From Carnegiea gigantea (lineage: Eukaryota > Streptophyta > Magnoliopsida > Caryophyllales > Cactaceae), in contig JAKOGI010002184.1 in assembly GCA_029747015.1 (NCBI GenBank), positions 5,001-69,000 on the forward strand: DNA of 64,000 nucleotides, given 5' to 3'. Both the position numbers and the translations under genes were made by a program. The notes beneath the pieces are model-generated. The model did not search any database. It was not told the DNA's origin and saw only the letters and a program-made list of their open reading frames with translations. Shown here piece by piece: positions 11,552 through 25,263 of this stretch; positions within the stretch are counted from its first letter, which is position 1; each line of letters begins with the position of its first letter.

Positions 11552-12060
11552 GACATAACTCAAAAACTTGAAAAAAATATTTTGGAGTGATCTATACTAT
11601 TTATTTTGCTGAGTCAGTTGTGACAAATATTAAGTGAGCTGATACCAAAAATATTTCATATACTTTAGTAAGCTTATGGAAACTTTTAGTGAGCTATGAT
11701 GCATTTTGACTACACAATATAACTAACACTATAGTGAGCTGACATATAATTTTATTGAGCAGGCCGAACTTAAACCAACGCATGACACGCTTCTTGAAGA
11801 TTAGCTATGTGATTAACTGATGATGTTATTTGTAAATTAAAATAGTTTGTGCATCTTCATTAGTTAATTAACACCTGATCCTAGCAATTTGTAATGCGTT
11901 TATAATGAAAAGGATCACTAACACCGAAAAATATTTCAGACATTTTAGTGAGCTGACAGACACTTCTAATTAGCTGAGACACATTTTTAGTGAGCAATAT
12001 CATTAACACTTTAATGAGCAGAAAGGTACTTTTAGTGAGCCAGCAGCGTAGACCAATGCG
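11552..12060. repeat. TTTAGTGAGCT-type repeat field, right of the LINE
   Basis: TTTTAGTGAGCTATGATG, TAAGTGAGCTGATA, TTTTAGTGAGCTGACAG and similar variants recur. This continues the field seen at 560-1718 and supports the view that the LINE interrupted it. Confidence 0.55.
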
Positions 12061-14291
12061 TGACAGGTCAGGTGGAGATAGCTCTTATCCATCTCGTTGT
12101 ATCATATAATTTTTCCGTTTAAGTGGATTTGAATGTGATCCTTTGATGAAAATAACCACTAAGAATTAAACGAGTTGGTGCTGGATGTGTCCCAAATTCC
12201 TTTGATGATTTATGGAAATTATTTTATTCTCATATTTTGGGTTGAAGTTCTTTTCCTTTTTAGAAAGATTGTACTTGGTGGCCAAGGCACATGCTTTCAG
12301 GGGTTTATCTATAAATATTAGGTTATGTCAACTTAGTTTGGTCCAAGTGTTTGGAGCCCATTGCGGGCATTTGGTATGGCCTTTGGGCCCTTGTGGGCAT
12401 TCGTAGAGTGGCTAATTTTTTATCCAATTTTAAGTACCCGTTCCATTATAGATGAGAGGAAAGTTTGGTAATTTTTAGAGTTTGTATGTGTGAGTTGCTA
12501 TCTCTTTTGGTTTGATCTCTTGTATTGTTGAGATCATTAGTCGTACTCTCTCATATAGTGGATTCATTATGATTGTCGCGACCTGTGGTTTTTTCTTGTA
12601 TGGGTTTTGCACATTAAAATCTTGTATCTTACTTTGTATTTTATCTTATTTTATTTTTCCCGATTTGTTCGCCATCCTATTTTCGCTTCCAGTTATTAAT
12701 TGCCCAATTTTTAGCTAACAATTGGCAGTACGATTTTCAGGAAGATAATTTAAGGGCTTAGATCTAAATGCACCACAATAAGGACAAAAGGACAAGAAAG
12801 TAGAGCAGATACATCAAATCATTAATAAAGCCATTGACTTTAAGGAACCACTCCACTGATTTAGACCATCTCTTTTTAGGAATAAGCAGCGACCTCAGTT
12901 CACACCCAATGCAATTTTTTAAATAAATTTTCTCTACCATGAATTTATTTCTATTATGATATACCCTCTTCTTACAAACTGGTTGCTTGATTTGGATACT
13001 TAGTAATGAGTCAAATTCAGATGATTTCTTGTGGATGTTGAGTCGGACTCCATTCCAAGTCATTGGTCGATGTCAAGCGTGGCGAAGTTGCCCACGGCCC
13101 AGGTCAACCTAAAATGTGATTCATGTAATCTAGCATGTTAGCTAATTTGATTTTGCGTTGTGTTCACTTTATGGTCATGCTTTGGGACACTAACATTAGA
13201 TGAATTGAACCTAGAGCTAGGTAATGAGTCGGTTCGGATCGACTCGTTTAATAAACAGATTAATTTCGTGTCAGCCTTAAAAATAGTTTAAATTTACTCA
13301 AAATTTAAAAACAACATGTTTTCAAACTGAACGGTCAAATCATGTTGACTTCAAATCGAAATCGGTTCGATTTGTGTTTCACTCAGTAACTTTAGGTCGT
13401 CCAAAAAAGTAACGTTGATATATTTTGGGCATTGGGTGCAATCTTATTCTTGTTATTTAGGCCGACTAATTAAATACGACTAAAATTTAGTGGGCTAAAT
13501 ATCATCCCAAAATTGATATAACCGTAATTGTTTGCTTCACCCACGAAAATGAAAGAGGGAGCAACTCCATCAGGAATGTCACGTATGGGAATGTTCGGTG
13601 CTGACAGCATGAAGTTAAACTTCATATAGCTTTGTATTCACATTTCACAGTAACTTTTTGTCCATATGAATTATTGTAGTATGTAGGTATGAAAGCAGAC
13701 TAGACTTCACTAAATTGTAGTCTTAACCTTGCCAAACCTTATACTAGTTCAGCAAATTATATACTATCTTTTTATTCCAAATTTTCAACCTTACTAAACT
13801 TGTAGTTTTAAGAAACCAAGTCCTGACATCTTAACTAAATTCTCGCATTTGCTTTGGTGCACCCTTCTAAAATACAGACACCATTTGAGAAATTATACCG
13901 TCAAGTAACAAAATTTCAGATTGGCTCAAAAGCAAAGTGTCCTATTCTCAAATCTCAAGTAATGGGATAACATCATTTGACACAGATAGCTGAGTACGTA
14001 AAAACCTCAGCTGATCCATAAAAATATCGCCATTAAATAAATTTTTAAAAAAAGGAAAAAGAAAGGAACCAGAATCAACCAGAGCCAGAATTCATAATGG
14101 TATAAGAATAAGCTCAGTACCCTTTAGAAACCCAACCCTACAAATCTCAATGCCTATGGGGTAAACTAAGAACTTGAATATGCTTCAGAAAGATAAACTT
14201 CATGACCTTTCATGGCACAAATGTTCCCAAATTCATTCGTATCAGTCACAGCAAATAGCTCACTTAATGCCTGACACCATGAAACATCCAA
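12061..14291. other. Intergenic region downstream of TRS120
   Basis: No gene was recognised. Short frames at 12212-12718 and 12764-13063 show no family motif. Bases 13205-13400 contain GGTTCGGATCGACTCG/AATCGGTTCGATTTG-type repeats like those at 57.9-58.5 kb, probably a decayed miniature transposon. Since TRS120 is transcribed leftwards, roughly the last few hundred bases before 14291 should be its 3' UTR. Confidence 0.5.
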
Positions 14292-17200
14292 TCATGCAGC
14301 TCCACAAACACGAACATGAACCGGTGGGCCTCGGCAGAAGATCGGCTCAGTAGGGGAATCACTTCGAGCACGAGCCCTGAGGATGTCATTAGCATTGTCG
14401 ATAACAGAGGCAGCCACCAATGTGTATTCCCCAGGTACAAGGAAGTACAAGGAAAACGAATGCTTGATTTGCTGTAGTGGGGGAACTTCCAAAATAATTC
14501 CATTTAAGGCACCTAAACAATTCGGAACATGAAAGAAGAATCAGCATAACAGAAGCCAAGAACATCTGTTATGATCATCACCTGAGACTCAGAGAAACAT
14601 TCTTCTACTTCTCCCTAAAAAGCGGGCAGGGGGTGCCCGCTTTCAGCCTCAAAAGGACTCAGCCTTTGGTTGCTAAATTCCGGTTGGAATTGTTAACTTC
14701 AGATCTCTTCGAAACGGGTAAAGTATCCAACTAGGATAGGTTGGGATCAAATTGCTATTTGTGCTGGGTTATATTTGGATTTGCTATTGGTAGACTCGGC
14801 AAAACTTAACCATGACATCAACCGAATGACCTAAATCTATACCCGAGCCAACATCTAAAATAGGACACCAACCAAACTGAACCCAACCTTAACTTTTTCC
14901 TCCAAGGCTTCTTTTCTTCGCAAGACTCTGCTGGACCAAACATCAATTGACTCAAAGCCAATCCAGACCAAAATCTTATCCCATCAACCAGAATATGACC
15001 CAACCGGAAACCAAACCGAATGACTCGTTTGCGAGGTCTAGTTATTGTTCGTTAAATAACCTCAAAAAGAAAAACGCAATCAGGCGAATTCAGGGTCAAG
15101 CACAGTGTTAGGAGTCGCATCATTTCATCCCAGGTCAAAATCAGGTTATCGCCAAGAGTGAACCAGGTCTGGTCTAGGGTCGTTTTCATGGGTTGCTTTT
15201 TGTTGGTATACCATGTCTAGATAACCACAATTGAAGATATTTTTTTTCCTTACCACAAAAAACAAAACCTAAAGATATTTTTGAGAAGATAAATCGGCGA
15301 CATCCATTCATATCCTACAATGCCAGGTTAGTCATTTGATCCAGGTCATAATCCTATTAGGGATCAACATGGGCTTTGTCCACTAACTTGACTAGAAAAA
15401 TCATTTGAGTATTTGGTCAGGCAAATAATGCGTCAGTTGACCCTTTTTTACAGCTAAAAAGCCATCTCACTTATAGTAGGGTCAATTGGGGTTCGCGGCA
15501 TCTCGTTTCAGCTATGAGTAGGACCTAGGTTAAGATTGTTCTGGTTAGTAATTGGATACAAGTGTCAGTTTTATTAGCATCTAGATAACAACAAAGACAC
15601 TTCGGAGCAATGTATGGACAAAATCCTATTGCTACAAACTTACCAGCCCAGAGTACAGTTGCCTTGGGGCCCTCAACACAGTTCTCGCCCGCCACATCCC
15701 TGCAAGTAATGCCTAGATTCATCCTGATCGCTTCCTTAGTGTTATTTCGAACCAAAACTTCCATAGGAGTCATCTCATGTGCAAAAACTGAACATCTAGC
15801 CTCAGAGGTCTGAGAGTGGCTATCTTGTGAAGCATCCTTAGCAAGCCGGAACCCAAAGGTCAAGGGGTCAGGAAGCAGCACATCCATAACAGATGTCTGA
15901 AGCGCAGCCTGCATTGCATCCTTGATATTAAGTTCCCCAGAGTTGTTCCTTCCTGACTCCCAACGAACCTTTATCCTAGAGATCAAGCTCTTTATACAAG
16001 CATTTAGCTCTGCTTTCGCACTTTTCTCTGAGAAACTAGAGGTTCTGCCACCAGAAGCTCCTCCATCAACCAATGATTCTTTCATAAAAAAGGAGCTGTC
16101 AAGAACCGGTAACTTGAAGTGTTCTAGAGGTATCAGCACTCTTGCAGAAGAATCCCTATCAATCGTGGTTTTGGGGTAACCATATTCACCAGCATCTTGG
16201 TCAGCAGATGTATCATCACTAGATCCAGGATTTTCCAGTTGGACTGAGACCCGGATATCGAACACCACATCAGTGGGGTTTGACAGTTCAAGTTCAATGA
16301 AACGAAGTCCCCAAGTGCCTCTATAAGGATCGATTTTAACCAATCTTTCAAGTTTGTTTTGAGAGCCTGAAGGTGACCGGTAGAAGCCATTTTCTGCATT
16401 AGATGGTTCGGGGATGTTTTCCCCAATATTGGAGGGAATTTCCATGGATAGCATTCGAGCCTTCACGAACGACAATCCCGGAAGAACACAGACATTCAAT
16501 GGGACAACGAGGCGTCTTCCTGGAGTCACAGCTGTTTTTTCACCTGACTCTATATTATACAAAGGGCCTGAACAGAGAACCATATTTATAAATAAACAAT
16601 AAAATATTAAGGTTCTTTTAAAAGAAACGAGGACTAAATGTGCCCAAACTATCTCTTATTGACTAAAATCTGTTGTTTAAGTACAACCAATTCAAAGATA
16701 AACAATCGCAAACACAAGCAATTCAATCACCCATGAAAGAAATAACATGCAGCACTCTTTAAACTTATCATTAGGGGTGACAGAAGATGACCACAGTTCA
16801 GAAATTTCTGTTGAACAAACAGCTGGAAAATTTTTCTTATCTCACTCCCTTAGATACAATGTTTTCCAAGGATCAAATACTTTGACTGGTTACCACTTGA
16901 GCATAAACACAAGGAAAGACAAAGACATGCCAAAGAGTTGGTTCGTACACAAGAGATTACCTGCATAATGAATCAGTAACATTGGGCTGGGTCCATCCTT
17001 TGGTTGCCTTGCCAAACTTCCAGACCTCCCTGCAACAGTATCGAGATCCAAAGCAGTATGTTGCCAGGCTCTAATGGTTATTGGTAGAGTAATCTCACCA
17101 CCCGGTTTTAGTGGCAGGGCGGATTTTAAGGTATCATATGCAATGGAAATAACAGAATCCTGGTTTTTGCCAGAGAGGGATATATGTGCTTGCTCAATTG

Positions 17201-20200
17201 GTACAGTTCCTGCATTAGCTAGACTTATCCACACATCACGAATTTCACCTTCATATAGAGTTACAGCACCATCACCACCTACAACATGTGATAAAAGCAA
17301 TGGCAGCGGCGCCACCACTGAAATATTCGGAACAGATACATTTCTCAAAGTCGGGCATCCACAGCTGCGGAAAGGGTCAGACAACACAAGCCCTTGAGCA
17401 GCACCAATCAAGAGGTTATCAACATCTCTGAAAAGATGTTCAGTGATCACTCCAAAGCAATGCACAATGCATCCTGGAACTTTTATGGGACCCACAGATG
17501 TTGGAATTCCAGACAAAGCAATCACTTTCGAAGAATTAGTAGGGAGTGTCACACTGATGGGAAAAGCATCAAAGTTTCCAGTAGGAACTGAGAGATATAT
17601 ACTATCAACAACCAAGTCAAAACCACACGGATTTGCCAATTCTACAAGCACTTGAACTGGTTCACCAACAACCCAAACCAGCTCCTGCTTACCAGTATTA
17701 TTGGTATTGCCTTTGCTAAATGGGGTGTAAATAAATGGTCCTGAAGGAGCTGAACCTGCCCACCAATCTTGTCTTGCAGGATTGCGTTTGACAATATCCA
17801 TTTGTGATGGACTAATGGGGAAAGAATGTAACCTGAGTTCCATACGCACACGAACCAACACTTAGTCAAGTTTCAGTTCTCTCAATGATTAAAAAAGACA
17901 AGTCATCACAAGGAGTTCCAAAATCCAAATTTAAAGTAGAGAATCAAAGATAACTTCCTACATCATTTCCATCAATTTCCCATCATGCCATACAACTCAC
18001 AGGATGGTACAAGCTACAAGAGAAAAAACACTACATCTTAGAGAGCAAAAACAGCATATCTACACAGCAGAAGGATATCTTATAAGAAAAGAAATTTTTA
18101 AATAAATAAAAATAGTAAAATGCGTCAGCCCTATTGCAAAGACCATGCTACACACAATATGGGAGAGAATATGAACATGTTCCTGTAAACTGAAATGCCA
18201 TATAGCAATGCCCATGCATGGGATGAATCATGATAAAGCCACAAAAAGCAACTTAAGTGGATAATAAGCAAAATCAAGCTGATAGTTCTACAATCATTAG
18301 AAAATACAAACTTTTTCAAAAAAGTTTGTTGAAAAACATTTGTAAGGAAACAGAAAAGTATATTGGGATTTTAAACTTTGCAATAATATTTTATAGATTC
18401 TAGGCGCTCATAACTTCTCCAGCCCATCAAGGCACAACTTAGCACATGGTATCACATCGAGAAAACTTCCGACGATAAGAATAACGAATTGCATAATTCA
18501 AAATCACCTCTACTTTTCGAGGTTTATTCGAATATGATCTCAAATCACTATTGAAATCCATTCAGCGGATTAGGTAAATGATCTCTACTCCATTTGTTTG
18601 TTCTAAAGTAGCTTCATATGAAGGGTATAACTGTATAACATACTCTATCTGCAGTCCAATTGTGAAGGCAAACACACAACTATTTAACATTGGATTCTTG
18701 GTTCTTTGTTAGCTTGCATATTAACATTAACAGCTTATCATTTTGGTAAGATTTTACAGATGCTCTCATAAGTCTGAAGATGCACATTTTGATGGAAGGT
18801 GAAAATGAGTGAAGTAGCATGGCTCATAACTTACCTAATGAAAGGCAAGGCAGGATCAGCAGATCGGGTCCCTGAAGGAAGCCGGGTTGCTGAATTATTA
18901 AGTGCACGTGCAAGGCCATTTTGAGCAGCAGGTGTTATCAGAGGATAATAATTTCTTAGCAGACGTGCTGCTGCACTCCACGCAGCAAGAGGATCTCCGG
19001 CACGTACAGCAGCTTGCAGAATCTCTCTAAGCACCACCATCTGCAGGGTACTCCATTGGGATTCAAACAATGACACTGCAGAATTGGGGTGCATCTTTCC
19101 ACCATCCACAATGATCGGCCCATTTTCCTACCATCAGATGGGACAGAGTGGAGAAAACAAAAGGAATGAACAGAAATGGCGATGCAAACACATCAAACCC
19201 CTAAAAAAAGTGAATTTCACGATCACTTGCTTCAGTCAAGTGAAAAAGAGCGGTAATAGCACTATGTAGACCTCTTAAGCCTCAACTAAAGTAATTTTAT
19301 TGAAAAGAAGATGAAGGTACCAAAAGTATTTCCCAAAGTGTGTATAACTACTAGACATCAAACCATAAGAATTCTACCATTCCATAGATAGCAAAATTAA
19401 GGATGAACTTGTTCACCTAAGAAAGTCAGTCTGCTCGTATATAACGATTTCGGCATACAATGCTGTCTCAAATTTGGTAGGAATTAGTTAAGATAAAAAA
19501 ATTGTTTGCATCTAACAAGAATTGAAACAAATATAATAAAACAAGCAGAAAAATTTAGATTGTGCATGCAGAGATAGCACCTCTCAGGTTTGTTGTCCTC
19601 TCCAACTTTGTTGTATTGCACAAAGGCATCAGAGTGTGGTCTCATGCAATATATTACATATTCTCATTGATAGAGAAAATTGAATGATCTAATTTACGTG
19701 GGTTCAGTGAGAACAGAGTGACGGCAAAGCAGATGCTTTTCCTTTGAACATAGGTAATCCTCGTACTTATGCAATAATGGACATCCATGAGGAGGACCAC
19801 AACTAAATGTATGTTCATCTTTCAACTTAAGTCACCAGGGAGACAAAATAGCCTTTGGGTCATATAAACACCAAATAAGCTAACCAAAGTAACTTAGCAT
19901 GTTGCTTTAATGTCACATAACAGAAGATAATCGGGAAAATGAAGAACATCAAAAGCAATTAGGAAGTCATCTTAAAAGTCATGTTGAACCACCGTAGCAC
20001 GCAAAACTTGTCCCTCTTCAACTATTTCGTTTTCCACTCCTGGAGGTGCAAAGTAGTGAAATGGCACCCACTAAGTCTAAAACCATCTATTTGACAGCAA
20101 ACGATAGCTTCAGATACAACAAAGGCAACCAAATCTTTCACTTTGACAATTGTAACTTACAGGCAATGAATCTCTGGCAATAGATGCTTTACTTTGAACA

Positions 20201-23200
20201 CGATATGCTTTTGTTGATATAGCTAAGACTTGCAAGGCACTTATTGCAGCATATCTATTCTCCTGTTGCAAATATAGCTGAGCTACCTGCCTGGAGAAGA
20301 AGGCAGCTTTCCTCTCATATCCGAGACTTGCATAAAGACGAGCTATCTCAACATATAATACTAGTCGATCAGTAGCATCAATCAAAGATTTTGCACCATC
20401 TGCCGCATTTGTCAACAAGTCTACTACATCTTTAGCTAATTCCCTCCTGCAAAAGATCTGCGTCAATACAATATCCAAAGCTCAATTTAGCAATGCCCAA
20501 TAAGCAGGAGGAGATTCCGTTATACTCTTCATTGAATCGCCAATACATACTCAAAACATCAAGTGACATTTAAGAAAGAAAGTATAGTACTAATATTGCA
20601 AAAACATCCAAAGTAGGAAAATAAATTACCTGCAAAGGAACCTAGCCAACTTCAAAGTGGCCTCAAGTTCAAAGCTAACAGGTGAAACTCTGCAAAGAAA
20701 GCATACATAGCAGGAATAACGTTGAAGCATTGATATAGGAACAGCTGATATGTTAAATCAAATCACCAAAAAGAGTACAGTTCAAATCAAATCTTGTAAC
20801 CACTAAACCATCTTGGGGAAGGGAGATTCAGATAGCACATTCATTCATCAATGCCAAGATAATTTATTTGTTTATCATCAGTTCACCATAGTCCCATTAG
20901 TATACTTGAATGTGTGCTCCCTGTCTCTGCCTTATTAGAAAATTAATTTTGCAGTCACAACGTAGGTAAGCCACACCTAAATGATCATTCATTCTAATGC
21001 CAGAAAAATCAAGATGTCATCTAAATCTAACCAAAATCTGTGATGACAGATGAGACACCAGTTTCTTTGAGCGCCAGTAGCAAGAAGGACAACAACAAGA
21101 AGAAGTCAACAACAAACATAGTGGATCAACCCTTTTTAGGGTCTAGAGAGATCTAGATGTAGGCATATTTAGCCCTCGAGCAGAGAGATCAATCCGTTTC
21201 TTTAAACCGTAAAGTCGTTAATTTCACTTTCCTTTCTGAAAATTTGCTTCGAAAGGCAGTAGATGATTGGTTATTCCTTATTTTGACCAATTTTGGTTGT
21301 TCTTTCTTTCTTTTCTTCTGAAAGGAGTGGAAAAGGAAAAAATACTGCAAATAAGATCCTATTTAAGTGTGAAATGAAGAAAAACCAATCAGATGCCCGA
21401 GAAACATGGAAAGACAACAGATTCGCATGAAAGAAAATAGCTACCATGATTGGCATTTGGCAATTGGCAGGATGCCAATGCGTAATGTACCACATTCACT
21501 TCTATGAGAAAATAACAATGCCTTCACAATAAATTTGCCATGATCCTACCTAAAAATATCACTTAGTTGCAAGTGGCCTCCATGATAGGATCTCTATCTC
21601 TAAGGTGAATTCCACTATCAGAAAGCCTCTAAGATAATATCCAAATAAAATGGGTACAGAACAGATGGTACCTCTGTGCATTGTCCTGTATGAACGACTT
21701 CCTATAGTGCAGAATAACACTGTTATACCGGTATTTCACCTCATCCTCCAAAACTTGATCTCTCTGCCCAATCCGATCCATCTGATCATAAATAATTTTA
21801 AGGAAGCAATCAAAACCAAACGCAAAATGATAGAACACAGTGATGTTTAGTAGGAGCCTAGGAGATATATTCAAGAGACCAACAGGCATATCTTGTGTAA
21901 ATTCATGCACTCAAATTAGCTTTACACAAACCCATCATCTAAAGGAAGAAAAAATGCCACAATCACAAAAGCAATAGGTACAGAGAGGGCATGTAACAGC
22001 TCATAAGCCTTGCAGTACTATGAGTGAAAGAGGTATATCCATTTTCATTTTCATCACTATCCACCAAAATTCATCATCTAAGAGTATGTGTTTTGGTTGG
22101 AAAATACCGTCCATTAGGGATGCTTGCACCGAAGAAAACCTTTAGAACTCAACAGAGAATTTTTCAGAACGTATTAAATTCAAGATTTGTGCCAGACTTG
22201 AGCCACACAAATTGCTACTCATTCAAACAGGAAGTAACTTGTAAACAGCAAAAATACCCGGCCACATCCGATCATCCAAATAATAATGCCAAATATCATG
22301 TCTCTCAAATCCCTATACACAACATCTCCTGATGTCGTTAATCCCAAGAGACCTTGCGCAACTTCATCAGATTATTTTTGGCTCGAAGAACGGAAGCACA
22401 GTTCCCCCAAGAACTCAACCCTCTTCAAGCCCCTCCCCTACCTCTAGAGAATCACATTCCTATATTTTCTGGGGAGTAAATCAGTAAAACTACCCAGTCA
22501 AGTTTGAAGGAGCCAATTTATGGGAAGTGAACTCCCACAAGCACTTGCAATTACCCAACAATGCATGGCCTAAGGCCAACATGGAACTAGTAAGTTAAAT
22601 TTGCATCTAGACACTAGGAAAACAAGCCGAAAATTTTAATTGCTCTGGTAAAATAGGGATCTGACTCCCCAGAAATGTTAGACTTCTTTTTCAAACCTAA
22701 AATCAGCTGTAAATTCACAAAAGACAAGCCAAATCTCTGAATGAACAGATAAGAACATTATTTTCCACAATCATTCATGTTTCACGACCACCAATCTCAC
22801 TCGGACAGTCGAATTCATAAGGTTTGCCAGCCATACCCATGAGGACAATGTGATGTTGACATGAACACATTACAGGTATCATCCATGATTCCAAGTTCCT
22901 TTGTCAACAGAAACCATAACGCGAGAAATGAAATTCTATTTGAAGTTTCATTTTGATGAAATTTCCACATGGATCTAAGTTAACTACTTCCTTTCCAGTC
23001 ATCACAGACAGTTAATTTGGGTCAGTCACTGACTCACTGTGACAACCCCCAAGTCAGTACAATCTTCATTTTTCTCTCCAGACATTACCTCTCAAAGTTT
23101 GATTCCAAGGTTAGTGCAATACTCTTTATTCAAGGTAAAGATGGCTGATAAACTAAGCCGGATCAACCTTCTTTATTCATGAGTTTTACAACAATCTTTC

Positions 23201-25232
23201 TTTTTGCCTCCCTCGTCAATTCTTTTCTTCCTATTCCCAACAACATCCAATGTCACAAGTCTTCATCATAGTCACTTTTTCTTCTTTGATTCAAGGTAAA
23301 GATGGCTGATGAACTAAGCTGGATCAACCTTGTTCAGTTAGCCACCCACTGTCGCTCAGGCACAAGTTGTCCCAGTACCAGCAGATCAGTCTACAGTGAT
23401 GTACTTTCTGCTTTCTCAATTTCTCCAAACAAAAAAAAAAGGAGGAAGAGGCTAGACCTCTATCATACAAACCATTCCTGGACTGACCATCTGAGCAAGA
23501 CCAGGCTGGCTCAGTACCTAGGTCTGCTGAGCTGTGGTCATAGCCAGCCATCAACTGCTCCAGTCCGGCTTTGGGGGGGGGGGGTAGGCATGGCCATCTC
23601 TAATAACCCAGGGTGGCCTTGGAATAGAAAGAAATAGGAAAATGAGTGCCACCATGAACTGCAAACAAAGAGGAGGGAATGAAGGGACAGAAAAAGAGAG
23701 CTAAAAGTATAAGATTAGAGGTTTTTGGGAGCAATTACAGGGTTCTCGCTCTGAAGCTTAGTTTAACAAAGACCGAGGCGCACAAAAGCACAAACAAAGG
23801 GTCAGGGGGGCCGGGCTTTTCGGACACGAGGCGCACTTTTCTTAAAAAATGCGTAAAAAATAACTGGACATATATTTTACCCAAAAAAAGTTTCACACTT
23901 GCATTCATATAGTGATTAGATAGCAATATAACCATTGAAAAGTCGAAAATGTTACCAAATAGTTTACAATATGGGAAAATTATATCACCATTTAATTTAA
24001 ATAGAAAATCAAAATAATTTAAAAGTAGTTAAAAAACAACCTGGAATTATATTAAAAGGTTTCTAAACTTTCAAAAAGCCTACTGCCTATCCCTATGCAC
24101 CCCAAAAAAAAAAAAAAAAAAAGGTATTGCAGCCTTACTTCCAGCCTGCAGCACACGATGGGGAAAAAGGAAAAAAGGGAGGGGGCCTGATGAAACATAC
24201 TGAAGCATGAGGAATAGAAGGAGAACGGCCGGGGGAAGAAGCAGGAGAAGAAGAGCAAGGAGAAGAAGTGGGAAGAAGAAGAAGAAAGGGAGGAGAGAAA
24301 GCAGGAGGCCAATTCGAGGTTTTGAGTACTTACCTGGAGGTTGACGGCGGCGACCGGTGACAATTACCTCCAGTGGGTGACAACTGGCGACCACTTTCGG
24401 CCATCTCTGTCTCGAGTGGAAGGCAGCACTGGTTCTGATTCCTCTGCAATTTACGGTTTCGAAGTAGGGTTTGCAAATTAGGGTTACTAAATTAGGGCTT
24501 CACTTTAAGGGATAAATCAACCAGATCTGCTCCAATTCATTGAGGGCTTTGGCTTGAATTACTCAAATGTTTAGCTTGGGTAAGCCTTAATTTAACATTT
24601 TGATAATCATTTTATCAAATCTCTTTCTTCTACACCCAACCTATGGCGAACGCCTGTTAAGCGTGCAAAGCGCAGTGCCTTCACCTTGACTGAGGTGCTT
24701 CTGAGGTGCGCGCTTCCTTGGGCTTTTGGATTTTGCTGTGCTTGACCCACTGCAAAGCCCACCAGTGCTCGCCTAGCGCCTAGTTGTGCCTAGGCGCGTC
24801 CTGAGGGCGTTGTTTTTTAAACTAAGCTCTGAAGAAGGTTGTAAAGGCTAGAACAGAGCTCACAAATCGTAGAATTTCTCTCAAATTTATGAGGAAGTTG
24901 AGTTCAACTTTGGGTTCGAAAGAACGACAGGTAGCACTTATTTAACAACAGAAAATGGAAATTTTAGAAAGTCAGTTGGCTGCAATTGAGTACAGTTGAT
25001 GGCTTATTAGATTTGCATTAAAAGGAAAAAGGAAAATTACATTGATAAATAGCCATACAATATCTGCATAGAAGATACCCTAAAGAAGTTACATACATCA
25101 TAAGGCATTTGCATTTACAGGAAAAAAGAAACAAAATAGACAACACGGATTCTTTGCTGACCAATTAGCACATGCCATGAATGCGCAAAATGCTGCAGAT
25201 TCGGATATCACTGTATTCTTTAATATGGAATC

Positions 25233-25263
<31 letters not shown>

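Noticed and set aside
12212..13063. Frames of 60-99 residues in the intergenic region left of TRS120
   Set aside because: AT-rich, hydrophobic random translations without conserved motifs, splice context or neighbours suggesting a gene.
23302..24394. Frames of 66-111 residues within TRS120 intron 3
   Set aside because: They fall in the intron and in the MITE, and consist of Ser/Lys or Phe/Leu-rich low-complexity text. None matches a transposase.
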